Source: Actinomadura nitritigenes (lineage in GTDB: Bacteria; Actinomycetota; Actinomycetes; Streptosporangiales; Streptosporangiaceae). Taken from it: a stretch of 64,000 bases of DNA. The notes under the pieces were generated by a model, which ran no database searches, was not told the DNA's origin, and saw nothing but the letters and a program-made list of their open reading frames with translations. This document shows positions 1-8,878 of this stretch, piece after piece (position 1 is the first letter of the stretch; each line of letters starts with the position of its first letter). The stretch is from positions 105,538 to 169,537 of the forward strand of contig NZ_JAGEOK010000025.1 of assembly GCF_017573545.1 (NCBI RefSeq), written 5' to 3'. The position numbers and the translations under genes were made by a program.

Positions 1-277
1 CTCCCGAACACCCCTTCGCCTCTCACCCATCCCCCTATCGCCCCCATCGCGAGAACACCCCAACGAAACCCGAACACCCCCCAACAGACTCACTCGAACT
101 TCCACCCTGAATACCGCTGAACGCCTTCACGGCCGAGCGGTCCGTCACCCGCGCACCCACTCCCCCGATTCCGTCAAAACACACCAACAAAAAGCTCCTA
201 GCAACCCGCTCACCACACGCTCCCCACCCCGCACCTCCCAACTCCTCCACCCCCAACTCCTCCACTCCAAATCCGAT

Positions 278-283
278 TACCAT
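278..283 (+). promoter_or_regulatory. -10 hexamer of a leaderless promoter
   Basis: TACCAT lies exactly six bases before the ATG at 290, which places the expected transcription start on the A of the start codon. There is no Shine-Dalgarno sequence in front of that ATG. The same arrangement recurs at several other genes in this window. No clear -35 is visible. Confidence 0.5.
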
Positions 284-289
284 TCCAAG

Positions 290-925
290 ATGGACGGCAC
301 ACTTGAAGTGATATGCCTTCGGCATGCGGAGTCTGAGAACGTCGTCGCCGGCGTCTCCGGGGCGTTGCCGGGCGCGCCGCTGACCGAGCGCGGACGTGTG
401 CAGGCGGCCGCGATGGCATGCGCACTGACGCCGGTCGACCACGTCTACGCGAGCACGGCCGAGCGGGCGCGGCAGACGGCGGAGGCGATCAGCCACTCCC
501 AAGGAGTGCCGGTCACCGCGATGCCCGGACTCGTTGAGGTGGGAATCGGCAGCCTGGAGGGCACGGCGGATCCCGCGACGCGGGCGCGAACCGCGGCAGT
601 GCTGCGCGCATGGGTGGTGAACGGGGACCTGGACGAACGAGTCGGCGACGGCGAGACGGGCTACGCCGTGGTCACGCGGATCGCGGAGGCGTTCGAGACC
701 ATCGCAACCGCCCACCGGGACGGCGGCGCGGTCGCTGTGGTCGGGCATGTGGCGAGCCTCACCGCAGGGTTGAGCGCGCTGTGCGGGCTCGGCTCGGCGG
801 TGTGGGGCGCGCCGCTGCCACATGCCGTCCCGTTCCGGGTTCTCCTCGACGACCGGACCTGGCGCTGCGTCACCTGGCCGGGCGCCTTACCGGAAACCAC
901 ACCTGCAGCCTTACCAGGGGCCTGA
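290..925 (+). CDS. Histidine phosphatase family protein (phosphoglycerate-mutase-like)
   Basis: The product is a 211-residue cytoplasmic protein of the histidine phosphatase superfamily. The N-terminal signature LRHAES (R11-H12) supplies the phospho-accepting histidine, and GHVASL near residue 153 supplies the second catalytic histidine. YASTAERARQTAE is the usual phosphate-pocket arginine segment. Members dephosphorylate small phosphorylated metabolites or proteins; the substrate cannot be read from the sequence. The start is supported by a -10 hexamer six bases upstream, so the mRNA is probably leaderless. The gene stands alone, about 190 bases before an F420-type oxidoreductase that has its own promoter. 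Confidence 0.85.
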   Translation: MDGTLEVICLRHAESENVVAGVSGALPGAPLTERGRVQAAAMACALTPVDHVYASTAERARQTAEAISHSQGVPVTAMPGLVEVGIGSLEGTADPATRARTAAVLRAWVVNGDLDERVGDGETGYAVVTRIAEAFETIATAHRDGGAVAVVGHVASLTAGLSALCGLGSAVWGAPLPHAVPFRVLLDDRTWRCVTWPGALPETTPAALPGA

Positions 926-1017
926 CCGCCGCCGATGCCAGGTCAGATGCGTAGGAAGCGCAGATCCGGAGGCCGCGACTGGCCCCATACGGGTTGGGTA
1001 TGCAGCGAAGGTCGGAC

Positions 1018-1048
1018 TTGACCTGGAGCGCGCTCCAGGTCGCAGAGT
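1018..1048 (+). promoter_or_regulatory. MerR-type promoter with 19-bp spacer and perfect dyad
   Basis: A -35 TTGACC (1018-1023) and a -10 CAGAGT (1043-1048) are separated by 19 bp. A perfect 22-bp palindrome runs over 1020-1041, centred on the spacer. An overlong 19-bp spacer carrying a dyad is the hallmark of promoters untwisted by MerR-family activators. The transcript would start near 1055 and feed the oxidoreductase at 1113. No merR gene lies in this window, so the regulator would act in trans. Confidence 0.7.
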
Positions 1049-1112
1049 CATTAGCAGCGAGTTGGCAGGCAGCACGCCGGCATCAGACATCGACGAACGC
1101 GAGGAACCCGCT

Positions 1113-1982
1113 ATGCGCATCGGACTCCAGGTGCCCAGCTTCACCTTTCCCGGCGGGCCGGAGCAGATCGGCCCGGCGTTCGCCCGCATCGCGAAGGAAG
1201 CGGACCAGGGCGGTCTGCACTCGCTGTGGGTGATGGACCACTTCTTCCAGATCAACATGGTGGGCCCGGCGGACGAGCCGATGCTGGAGGGCTACACGGC
1301 GCTCGCCTACGCGGCGGCGCTGACGGAGCGGATCACGCTCGGCACGCTGGTCACGGGCGTGACGTACCGGCATCCCGGCATCCTGGTGAAGACGGTGACG
1401 ACGCTGGACGTCCTGTCCGGCGGGCGGGCCTGGCTCGGTATCGGCGCGGCCTGGAACGAGGAGGAGTCGCGCGGGCTCGGCGTGCGGTTCCCGCCGACGG
1501 CGGAGCGGTTCGAGCGGCTGGAGGAGACGCTGCGGATCGCGCACCAGATGTGGGACGGCGACGAGTCGGCGTTCGAGGGCGAGCACTACCAGCTGGAGCG
1601 TCCGCTGAACTCGCCGCCGGCGCTGCGGCGACCGCACCCGCGGATCCTGATCGGCGGCACGGGCGAGAAGAAGACGCTGCGGTTCGTCGCCAAGTACGCG
1701 GACGCCTGCAACATCTTCGACGGCGATGAACTGCCCCGGAAGCTGGAGGTGCTGCGCGAGCACTGCGAGAGGGAGGGCCGCGACTACGCCGAGATCGAGA
1801 AGACGTCGCTGACCTTCTTCACCGGGACGCCGTCGGTCGGCGCGGCGGTCGACACGGTCGGGCGGCTCGCCGAGCAGGGCGTGGACGAGGTGATCTTCTC
1901 GCAGGGCACGGGCCAGGACTTGACGGGCATCCTCGTGGAGGCGCTGGCGCAGACGGAGAAGATCGTCCCGGCGGGACGCTGA
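1113..1982 (+). CDS. LLM-class F420-dependent oxidoreductase
   Basis: The product is a 289-residue luciferase-like (beta/alpha)8-barrel enzyme that would use reduced coenzyme F420. Visible family features are the opening IGLQVPSF strand, HSLWVMDHF, LGTLVTGVTYRHP, the LSGGRAWLGIGAAWNEEE segment that binds cofactor, and the late ILIGGTGEKKTLR loop. The length is normal for the family. An in-frame upstream extension exists, but ATG 1113 is preceded by GAGG at good spacing and matches the family N-terminus. Transcription probably comes from the MerR-type promoter 60-90 bases upstream. The substrate is unknown. Confidence 0.88.
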   Translation: MRIGLQVPSFTFPGGPEQIGPAFARIAKEADQGGLHSLWVMDHFFQINMVGPADEPMLEGYTALAYAAALTERITLGTLVTGVTYRHPGILVKTVTTLDVLSGGRAWLGIGAAWNEEESRGLGVRFPPTAERFERLEETLRIAHQMWDGDESAFEGEHYQLERPLNSPPALRRPHPRILIGGTGEKKTLRFVAKYADACNIFDGDELPRKLEVLREHCEREGRDYAEIEKTSLTFFTGTPSVGAAVDTVGRLAEQGVDEVIFSQGTGQDLTGILVEALAQTEKIVPAGR

Positions 1983-2184
1983 ACCGCGGACCTGCACGGT
2001 TCAGTCCCGCACCGGCGGCCTGGGTTCCAGTGGGACAGCGAGCGGCGACGCATCGCGCCATACCTTCCAATGGTGGACGCGGTCCAAGAGCCCCTCAGGT
2101 GATGCGGGGGGGCGGACCGGCTCAGTCAGATGGGTTGCAATTGGCTCTTCGACTGGGCCGATCCGCCGGCCTAGGTTCGGCGGT

Positions 2185-3042
2185 ATGACGACGACCCGAG
2201 ACACGATGGTCAACGAGAAGGCGCGGCTGTTCCGCTCGTACCACGAGGGACTGCTGGTCCTGCCGAACGCCTGGGACGCGTGCAGCGCGGCGATGATCGA
2301 GCGGGCCGGGGCGTCCGCGATCGGGACGTCCAGCGCGGCGGTCTCCTGGGCGCTCGGCAGGCCGGACGGCGAGCATCTCGGCCGGGACGCAATGGCGGCG
2401 GCGGTCCACCGCATCGCGGGCGCGGTCGGCGTTCCGGTCTCCGCGGACGTCGAGGGCGGGTACGGTCCAGGCCCGGACGATGTGGCGGCGACGGTCGAGG
2501 CGGTGGTGGACGCGGGCGCGGCCGGGATCAACCTGGAGGATTCGCCGGGTCCGGCGGGCAGTCCGCTGCACTCGCCCGGCGCGCAGGCGGAGCGGATCGC
2601 GGCGGCCCGCGAGGCCGCGGCGGGCGCGGGCGCGCCCGATCTGGTGGTGAACGCGCGCACCGATGTCTTCTTCCACCAGGTCGGCGACCCGGCGGGGCGG
2701 CTGGACGAGGTGATCGCGCGGGCGGCCCTGTACGCGGAGGCGGGCGCGGACTGCCTGTTCGTCCCGGGCCTGCTCGACCTAAGCCTGCTGCGGACGCTGA
2801 CGGCCGCGATCCCGATCCCGGTCAACGCGGGGTCGTTCTTCGCGGGCGGCCCGACGGTGGCGATGCTGGCGGAGGCGGGCGTCCGGCGCGTCAGCGTGGG
2901 AACGGCGCTGGCGGGAGCGGCCTATACGGCGGCGCTGCGGGCGGCCGAGGCGTTCCTGCGGGACGGCGATCTGGGCGCGACCGCCGGCAGCGTCTCGCCT
3001 CTCGAACTGGACGGCGCGATGCGCCGCACCGCCGCCGGCTGA
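2185..3042 (+). CDS. Isocitrate lyase/phosphoenolpyruvate mutase family protein
   Basis: The 285-residue alpha/beta-barrel enzyme belongs to the ICL/PEP-mutase superfamily, whose members make or break C-C or C-P bonds in 2-oxo acids with Mg2+. LVLPNAWDACSA near the N-terminus, DVEGGYG (D88, E90) for metal binding and NARTDVFF are typical. The KKCGH catalytic loop of true isocitrate lyase is absent, so it is more likely a carboxyphosphonoenolpyruvate- or oxaloacetate-type family member of unknown substrate. A -10-like TAGGTT (2172-2177) lies seven bases before the ATG and no Shine-Dalgarno is visible, so translation may be leaderless or nearly so. Confidence 0.85.
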   Translation: MTTTRDTMVNEKARLFRSYHEGLLVLPNAWDACSAAMIERAGASAIGTSSAAVSWALGRPDGEHLGRDAMAAAVHRIAGAVGVPVSADVEGGYGPGPDDVAATVEAVVDAGAAGINLEDSPGPAGSPLHSPGAQAERIAAAREAAAGAGAPDLVVNARTDVFFHQVGDPAGRLDEVIARAALYAEAGADCLFVPGLLDLSLLRTLTAAIPIPVNAGSFFAGGPTVAMLAEAGVRRVSVGTALAGAAYTAALRAAEAFLRDGDLGATAGSVSPLELDGAMRRTAAG

Positions 3043-3247
3043 AGGTGGAACAAGGCGCCTACAAGCCGAGGGCACCAACGGCGAGGCCGCGCCGCTCGTC
3101 CGCGACCGGGCGGGGCGGTCGCCGCGGTAGGGACGAAGGCGAGCCGCTGCCGCGCGGAGACGATGATCGGTCGGGTGCGCAGGACGCGGACGTGCTCGAG
3201 GGGTTCGCGGGCGATACCGGGCCCACGCGTCGTGGGGCCGGTCCGGG

Positions 3248-3709
3248 TCAGACGGCCGCCGTGGTGAAGACCCACTTCTTGTACGACCAGTAGCGGAACG
3301 CCGAGCCGAGCACCACGCCCGCGAGGAGGCCGAGGTTGTAGGCGATCCCGCCGTGCAGCCCGAGCGAGTAGTAGGTGAACCCGGTGCACAGGATCTGGAT
3401 CGCGAGGCCGACGCCGTTCAGCGCGAAGAAGATCGCGACCTCGCGGCCGGAGCCGTCGCTGTCGCGGTGCCGGAACGTCCAGTAGCGGTTGAGCAGGTAG
3501 GAGCTCAGCGTGGAGACGACGGTCGGCACGGCGACGCTGGTCACCGGGCTGCCGCCGAGCCAGGCGCGCATCAGGTTGGCGCCGAAGATCATGATGAGGG
3601 TGCCGACGAACCCGACGAGTCCGAAGCTGACCAGCTCGCGGAGGAACGCCCGGTACGCGGGTGCGGACGAGACCGTTTTCGCCGGTCTAGACCGCTGCAT
3701 GGTGCTCAC
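3248..3709 (-). CDS. GtrA family membrane protein
   Basis: The product is 153 residues with four hydrophobic segments and the GtrA signature, including FGLVGFVGT in the first helix, SYLLNRYWTFR after the second and FRYWSYKKWVF at the end. GtrA proteins are small membrane partners of glycosyltransferases, thought to flip or handle polyprenyl-phosphate sugars for cell-envelope glycans. The start is GTG 3709, with ATG 3700 as an alternative three codons in. No glycosyltransferase is adjacent. A perfect CGGTCTAGACCG palindrome lies inside its first codons (3683-3694). Confidence 0.88.
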   Translation of the reverse strand: MSTMQRSRPAKTVSSAPAYRAFLRELVSFGLVGFVGTLIMIFGANLMRAWLGGSPVTSVAVPTVVSTLSSYLLNRYWTFRHRDSDGSGREVAIFFALNGVGLAIQILCTGFTYYSLGLHGGIAYNLGLLAGVVLGSAFRYWSYKKWVFTTAAV

Positions 3710-3812
3710 TCGCCCAGACCTTACCTGAACGGTACATATAACGACGTCACAACCCGGCCAAATCGGCCCGCCCCCATCCGGCCCGCACCGGCCTCGGCGC
3801 GGGGTGCGCCGC

Positions 3813-5033
3813 TCAGCGTTCGGCGGTGGCGGCGGCCGGGGCCAGCAGGACGATCAGCCCCGCGAGCGCGGCCGGGACGGCCAGCGCCCACGCGAGCCCG
3901 ACGCCCTGCGCGATGAATCCGATGACGGGCGGGCCGCCGAGCAGGCCGAGGTAGCCGACGCCGGTGACCCGGGAGATCCCGGCGGCGGCCGGGACGCCGG
4001 GGACGTTCCCGGCGGCGCTGAACGTGACGGGCGCCACGACGGCGACGCCGAGGCCGAAGAGCGTGAAACCGGACACGGCGGCCACCGGGTTCGCCAAAAG
4101 CAGCCCGAGGGCGAGCCCGGCCGCCGCGATCAGCGAGCCGGTCCGGAGCACGGTGACGGGGCCGAAGCGGGCGACGACGCGGTCGCCGGCGAGCCGGCCG
4201 GCGGTCATCGCGATCGCGCATCCGGCGTAGCCGAGCCCGGCGGCGCCGGGGCCGGTGCCGAGGCTCTCCCGCAGGTAGATGGCGCTCCAGTCGGCCATGG
4301 CGCCCTCGCCGACGAACGAGCAGAGCCCGATGACCCCGAGCATGATCAGCGGCCAGCGGGCGGCGCGGACGGCCGCGGACCCGCGCCGCTGGGAGTCCGC
4401 CCCGTCCGGTGCTCCGGAGGTTCCGTCGAGGGCGGGGCCCGCCGGGTCCGGGAGCACATCGATGGAACGGTCCAGAAGGTCGCGGCAACCGACCGCGAGC
4501 ACCAGCACCAGCACCGCCGCCGCGACCGTCAGATGCACCGCGACCGGAACGCCCGCGTGCGCCGCCGCCGAGCCGACCAGCGCCGACAGCAGCGTCCCGA
4601 TGCTGTACGCGCCGTGCAGGCCGGACATCAGCGGGCGCCCGTAGCCGCGCTCGACGGCGACGCCCTGGGCGTTCATCGCCACGTCCATCAGGCCGAGCGA
4701 GCCGCCCATCAGCACCAGGGAGAAGATCAGCGACCCGAGGTTCCACGACAGCCCCAGCGGGACGAGGGACAGCGCGCCCATCGTCCCGGCGGCGATCGTC
4801 GTGGCGCGGCTGCCCTGGCGGTGCACGATCCGGCCGGCGAACCGGACCGCCACGACCACGCCGACCGGCGCGCCGAGCAGCGCGAGGCCCATGGTGCCCG
4901 CGCTGAGCCCGAGATGCTCCTTGATCTGCGGGATGCGCGCCACCCACGCCGCGCCGAGCAGCCCGTGCGCCACGAACGCCACCGTCACCGCCAGGCGCGC
5001 CCGCACCGGCGCCGCGATCTCCTCCGTCACCAC
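3813..5033 (-). CDS. MFS transporter
   Basis: This protein of about 406 residues has roughly twelve hydrophobic segments and a hydrophilic central loop rich in Asp, Pro and Ser. GRIVHRQGSRA follows the second helix as a loop-A-like motif, and AMNAQGVAVERGYGRPLMSGLHG resembles YbjJ-type major facilitator proteins. It probably exports or imports a small solute; the substrate is unknown. GTG 5033 was chosen because a TACAGT -10-like hexamer (5046-5041) lies seven bases upstream; GTG 5030 is the alternative. The open frame continues upstream only because of base composition. Confidence 0.85.
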   Translation of the reverse strand: MVTEEIAAPVRARLAVTVAFVAHGLLGAAWVARIPQIKEHLGLSAGTMGLALLGAPVGVVVAVRFAGRIVHRQGSRATTIAAGTMGALSLVPLGLSWNLGSLIFSLVLMGGSLGLMDVAMNAQGVAVERGYGRPLMSGLHGAYSIGTLLSALVGSAAAHAGVPVAVHLTVAAAVLVLVLAVGCRDLLDRSIDVLPDPAGPALDGTSGAPDGADSQRRGSAAVRAARWPLIMLGVIGLCSFVGEGAMADWSAIYLRESLGTGPGAAGLGYAGCAIAMTAGRLAGDRVVARFGPVTVLRTGSLIAAAGLALGLLLANPVAAVSGFTLFGLGVAVVAPVTFSAAGNVPGVPAAAGISRVTGVGYLGLLGGPPVIGFIAQGVGLAWALAVPAALAGLIVLLAPAAATAER

Positions 5034-5104
5034 CCGGCCGACTGTACGTGCCTTACACCCCGGGTCGATACGGCCGGCCGGTGACAGAGATCGGAAGCGA
5101 GCGG

Positions 5105-6334
5105 TCAGGGCAGGAGGTCGGCGAGCGGCACCGCCGGGTCGGCCAGCCGGGCCTCGTCGACCGGGCGGCCGGAGCGGATCAGCGCCTGGACGTCCCCGGT
5201 CACGTCCCACACGTTGACGTTCATCCCGCCGACGACCCGGCCCTCGTGCAGCCAGAACGCGATGAACTCGCGGGCGGCAACGTCGCCGCGGTAGACGACC
5301 TTGTCGTACTCCCCCGGCGCGGCGACGCCCGACATCTCCATGCCGAGGTCGTACTGGTCGCTGAAGAAGTACGGGACGCGGTCGTACACGACGTCCTGGC
5401 CGAGCATGGCGCGCGCCGCGGCGGGCCCGCCGTTCAGCGCGTTCGCCCAGTGCTCCACCCGGATCCGGCGGCCGAGCAGCGGGTTGTAGGCGTTGGCGAC
5501 GTCGCCCGCGGCGTAGACGTCGGGGTCGGAGGTGCGCAGCGACTGGTCGACGAGGATCCCGTCGGAGACCTCCAGGCCCGCCTTCTCGGCGAGCCGCGCG
5601 TTCGGCCGGACGCCGATGCCGACGACGACCACGTCCGCGGGCACCTCGGCGCCGCCGGAGGTGACCACGGCCGACACCTGACCCGCGCCCCAGAACCCGG
5701 CGACGCCCTGGTCGAGCCGCACGTCGACGCCGTGCTCGTGGTGCAGGTCGGCGAACAGGCGGCCGAGTTCGGGACCGAGCGCGGCGTGCAGCGGCGCCGG
5801 CTCCGGCTCGATGATCGTGACCTCGTTGCCGTAGGCGCGGGCGGCGGCGGCCGTCTCCAGCCCGATCCAGCCGGCCCCGGCGACGACGACGCGGCGGCCG
5901 CCGTGCGCGAACGCCTGCTTCAGCGCCGCCGAGTCGGCCATGGTGCGCAGGTAGTGGATGCCCTGGAGCTTGGAGCCGGGGACCTCCAGGCGGCGCGGGG
6001 ACGCGCCGGTCGCGAGCAGCAGCCTGGTGTAGCGGATGGGCTCCTTGGTCGACAGCCGCACCTCGTGGGCGGCACGGTCGATCGCCGTGACCGAGACGCC
6101 GACGCGCAGTTCCACGTCGTGCTTGTCGTACCAGTCCGCCTCGTGCACGTGCGCCTTCTCGCGCGGCTCCTTGTCGAGCAGGAACCCCTTGGACAGCGGC
6201 GGGCGCTCGTACGGCCGCTCGATCTCCTCGCCGATCAGCAGCACGCGGCCCGCGAAGCCCTCCTCGCGGAGCGTCTCCGCCGCCTTGGCTCCGGCAAGGC
6301 CGGCACCGACGATGACGAACGTCTCCTCGGGCAT
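5105..6334 (-). CDS. NAD(P)/FAD-dependent oxidoreductase, ferredoxin-reductase-like
   Basis: The 409-residue flavoprotein has an N-terminal FAD-binding GAGLAGAKAAE dinucleotide motif, a central NAD-binding GAGWIGLETA motif, the TSDPDVYAAGDVA signature that contacts FAD, and a C-terminal reductase dimerisation-type domain. This architecture matches ferredoxin/rubredoxin/putidaredoxin reductases of cytochrome P450 and dioxygenase systems, but no ferredoxin or P450 gene is nearby. ATG 6334 has a perfect AGGAGGT Shine-Dalgarno five bases upstream. The promoter region holds TGTAG repeats that may be an operator. Confidence 0.9.
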   Translation of the reverse strand: MPEETFVIVGAGLAGAKAAETLREEGFAGRVLLIGEEIERPYERPPLSKGFLLDKEPREKAHVHEADWYDKHDVELRVGVSVTAIDRAAHEVRLSTKEPIRYTRLLLATGASPRRLEVPGSKLQGIHYLRTMADSAALKQAFAHGGRRVVVAGAGWIGLETAAAARAYGNEVTIIEPEPAPLHAALGPELGRLFADLHHEHGVDVRLDQGVAGFWGAGQVSAVVTSGGAEVPADVVVVGIGVRPNARLAEKAGLEVSDGILVDQSLRTSDPDVYAAGDVANAYNPLLGRRIRVEHWANALNGGPAAARAMLGQDVVYDRVPYFFSDQYDLGMEMSGVAAPGEYDKVVYRGDVAAREFIAFWLHEGRVVGGMNVNVWDVTGDVQALIRSGRPVDEARLADPAVPLADLLP

Positions 6335-6344
6335 GGCGACCTCC

Positions 6345-6371
6345 TGTAGATGACTTGTAGCTATCCCTACA
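6345..6371 (-). promoter_or_regulatory. Possible operator: TGTAG repeats
   Basis: On the plus strand TGTAG occurs at 6345-6349 and 6356-6360 (11 bp apart, one helical turn), and the second copy forms an inverted pair with CTACA at 6367-6371. The cluster sits 10-40 bases upstream of the oxidoreductase start, where an operator would lie. The cognate regulator is unknown. Confidence 0.35.
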
Positions 6372-6543
6372 GCGGCCTCCGTAACGAGACAAGGGCCATC
6401 GTTCGGCGCGTCGGGGCGGAATGCACGCACCCGGCCCCGCCCGCTGCTGCGGCCGCCGAGGCGCGTGGGCGGCTGGCGCCGCAGGTCCGGTGCGGCTGCC
6501 GCCGGGGGCCAGTGCGGGCGACCGCCGCGAGGCCAGTGCGGGG

Positions 6544-7839
6544 CTAGTGCGGGCGGCCGCCGAGGAGGCGGTGCCGCGCGATCGCCGACAGGTCGGTGAG
6601 GGAGGCGATCTGGTCGACGACGGCGCGCAGCCGGGCCGCGTCGTCCCCGGCGTCCAGGAACGCCTCGCGGAACCCGGGGTCGAGGGAGGCGGGCGCGCCC
6701 GCGAGCATCATCTCGGCCAGCTCGGTGATCAGGGTGCGCTGGCGGGCCCTGACCTCCTCGTGGCTGATCCACACGTAGTGCGCCGTGATGCCCTTGAGCA
6801 GCGCGTTCTCCAGTCGCTGCGGGCGCGGGACGATCAGCTCGGCGGCGTACCGGGTCAGCGGCCGGTCGCCGTGGGCGGCGCGGGTGGCCGTCTCGGCGGC
6901 CAGGCAGAACCGGCCGATCAGCGTGCTGGTGAGGTTCTTGAGCGCGGCGAGGCTGCGCGGCGTGCCGTCGTAGCGGTCCGGCCAGTAGGGCTCGGCGAGC
7001 AGCGCGGCGAACCGCTCCTCCAGCTCGTTCATGTCGGCGTCGGCGCAGTACAGCTTGGCGGCGGTGGCGGCGACGAGGCGGCGCTCGGCGGGGTCGGCGA
7101 GCAGCGCGAAGTCGACGTGCCCGGCGACGAGCGCGTCCTCCAGGTCGTGGACGGAGTAGGCGACGTCGTCGCTCCAGTCCATGACCTGGGCCTCGAAGCA
7201 GATCCGGCCGGGCGGGGCGTCCTCGCGGACCCAGCGGGCGACGGCCACGTCGTCGTCGTACACGCCGAACTTGCCGTTGACGGCGTCCTCCTGCGTCCAC
7301 GGGTACTTCATCGCCGCGTCGAGGGCCGCGCGGGTCAGGTTGAGGCCGACGCTGCGGCCGTACAGGGGCGGGCCGTCCGGGGCGAACGACTTGGGCTCCA
7401 GCCGGGTCAGGACGCGCAGGCTCTGGGCGTTGCCCTCGAAGCCGCCGCAGTCGCGGGCGACGACGTCCAGCGCGGACTCGCCGTTGTGGCCGAACGGCGG
7501 GTGCCCGATGTCGTGGGACAGGCACGCCGCCTCGACCAGGTCGGGGTCGCAGCCGAGGGACTTGCCGAGCTCCCGGCCGACCTGCGCGCATTCCAGCGAG
7601 TGGGTGAGCCGGGTGCGCAGGCTCTGCACGGTGTCGGCGGCGGCGTCCGCTCCCGGCGAGGCGACCTGGGTCTTGGCGGCGAGCCGGCGGAGCGCGGCGC
7701 TGTGCAGCACCCGGGCGCGGTCGCGTTCGAAGGCCGTGCGGTCGCGGCGCTTGGGGGGCTCGGGCGCCCAGCGCAGCCTGTCGGTGCCGGAGTATCCGGA
7801 CCCTTCCGAGCGTCCGGTGCGTGACGGATTCTGGGTCAT
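6544..7839 (-). CDS. dgt: Deoxyguanosinetriphosphate triphosphohydrolase-like protein (dGTPase)
   Basis: This 431-residue HD-domain phosphohydrolase cleaves dNTPs to the deoxynucleoside and triphosphate. Visible are RTAFERDRARVLHSAALRRL at the N-terminus, RTRLTHSLE with the first metal histidine, and SHDIGHPPFGHNGE, which carries the HD pair and the dGTPase signature. The length fits the bacterial dgt1 group. In related actinomycetes the gene sits close to glyS and the primase gene. The ATG at 7839 begins MTQNPSR. Opposite-strand frames here are artefacts of composition. Confidence 0.93.
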   Translation of the reverse strand: MTQNPSRTGRSEGSGYSGTDRLRWAPEPPKRRDRTAFERDRARVLHSAALRRLAAKTQVASPGADAAADTVQSLRTRLTHSLECAQVGRELGKSLGCDPDLVEAACLSHDIGHPPFGHNGESALDVVARDCGGFEGNAQSLRVLTRLEPKSFAPDGPPLYGRSVGLNLTRAALDAAMKYPWTQEDAVNGKFGVYDDDVAVARWVREDAPPGRICFEAQVMDWSDDVAYSVHDLEDALVAGHVDFALLADPAERRLVAATAAKLYCADADMNELEERFAALLAEPYWPDRYDGTPRSLAALKNLTSTLIGRFCLAAETATRAAHGDRPLTRYAAELIVPRPQRLENALLKGITAHYVWISHEEVRARQRTLITELAEMMLAGAPASLDPGFREAFLDAGDDAARLRAVVDQIASLTDLSAIARHRLLGGRPH

Positions 7840-7946
7840 GTGCTTCCAGGGTAAGCGGGCAAAGGGCGAGTAAGCAGGAGGAGCGGCCCCGGACTTCGAC
7901 GGCGCGGCGTCCGGGGCGGCGTCCGGTCCCGTGGCGGCGCCGCGAC

Positions 7947-8753
7947 TCAGCGGGTCGGCGGCCCGCCCGGCGTCGCGCCGGGCGTCGCGCCGGGCGACAC
8001 CGTCGCGGTCGGATCACCGTGGATGATCTTGATGGTCTCGCTCGGCGTCTTCACGCTCTTGCCGAGCAGCACGTACGACAGGTACCCGCCGGTCTCCCGC
8101 ACGATGTAGTGGAACTGGGTGTCGCGGGTCTGCACGCTGGGGCCGCTGTGGGTGGGCGACGCGGCCGCCTTGATCCCGCTGTCCTCGGCCATCCGCTTGG
8201 AGCGCAGCGCGTGCCACGGGTCGGTGACGATCACCCCGGACGTCCAGTGCCGCGCCTTGTAGACCTTGCCGACCGCCTTCATGCTCTGCAGCGTGTCGCG
8301 CCCGACCGGGACGGCGACGACCTTGGACGCGGGCATGCCGCCCTTCTCGATCAGCCACCGGCGCCCGGACTCCGCCTCGGTGTAGTTGTCGCCGGGCGCT
8401 CGGCCGCCGACGGTGACGATCGCGGGCGCGACCTTGGCGCGGTACAGGTCGAGGGCGTGCTGCAGGCGCCACCGCAGCGTCGGGGACGGCACCCCGTTGT
8501 ACTGCGCGGCGCCGAGCACGATGATCGCGTCCGAGCGGGGCCGCTCGTCCTGCCGGGCCTGGTACCAGACGCGGGCGCCGACGGTCAGCGGGGTCAGCAC
8601 GGCGATGGCGACGAGGCTGCACAGCACGGTCACCGGGATCGTGAACCAGAGCGGCCTCCGGCGCCGCCCGCTCCTCCTGCGGCCGCGCGGGTGCCCGCCG
8701 GTCTCCTCCGGCTCGTCCGGGTCGTGGTCCGGCAACTCGACTTCCAACGTCAT
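7947..8753 (-). CDS. YdcF/SanA-family membrane-anchored protein
   Basis: The 268-residue protein has a charged Arg-rich cytoplasmic N-terminus, one transmembrane helix (about residues 36-60), and an extracytoplasmic DUF218 domain. The domain shows SDAIIVLGAAQYNGVPS, the strand-loop GGRAPGDNYTEAE and SGVIVTDPWHALRS. DUF218 proteins such as SanA and YdcF are linked to envelope integrity and vancomycin tolerance, with unproven enzymatic activity. The C-terminus is a short Pro/Gly/Thr tail with a SPGATPGATPGG repeat. ATG 8753 starts at MTLEVELPD. Confidence 0.87.
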   Translation of the reverse strand: MTLEVELPDHDPDEPEETGGHPRGRRRSGRRRRPLWFTIPVTVLCSLVAIAVLTPLTVGARVWYQARQDERPRSDAIIVLGAAQYNGVPSPTLRWRLQHALDLYRAKVAPAIVTVGGRAPGDNYTEAESGRRWLIEKGGMPASKVVAVPVGRDTLQSMKAVGKVYKARHWTSGVIVTDPWHALRSKRMAEDSGIKAAASPTHSGPSVQTRDTQFHYIVRETGGYLSYVLLGKSVKTPSETIKIIHGDPTATVSPGATPGATPGGPPTR

Positions 8754-8836
8754 CGCTCTGGACACGTTAGTGAGATGGTCCGGCGTGCGCCGGAGGTTCG
8801 CAGGTCCGGCGTGTTGCACGCCCCACATTTCCGGTT

Positions 8837-8871
8837 CCGGGCGGCCGGCCCGCGCGGGGACGGCCGCCCGG
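8837..8871 (-). terminator. Hairpin terminator of ppdK
   Basis: Arms CCGGGCGGCC (8837-8846) and GGCCGCCCGG (8862-8871) form a 10-bp stem just after the ppdK stop codon. There is no U tract, as is usual for actinomycete hairpin terminators. Confidence 0.55.
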
Positions 8872-8878
8872 AGCGGGG

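Noticed and set aside
5105..8017. A single long minus-strand frame through the FAD oxidoreductase and across dgt
   Set aside because: Only the part from ATG 6334 is the reductase; the upstream part overlaps dgt in another frame and is Arg/Pro-rich nonsense.
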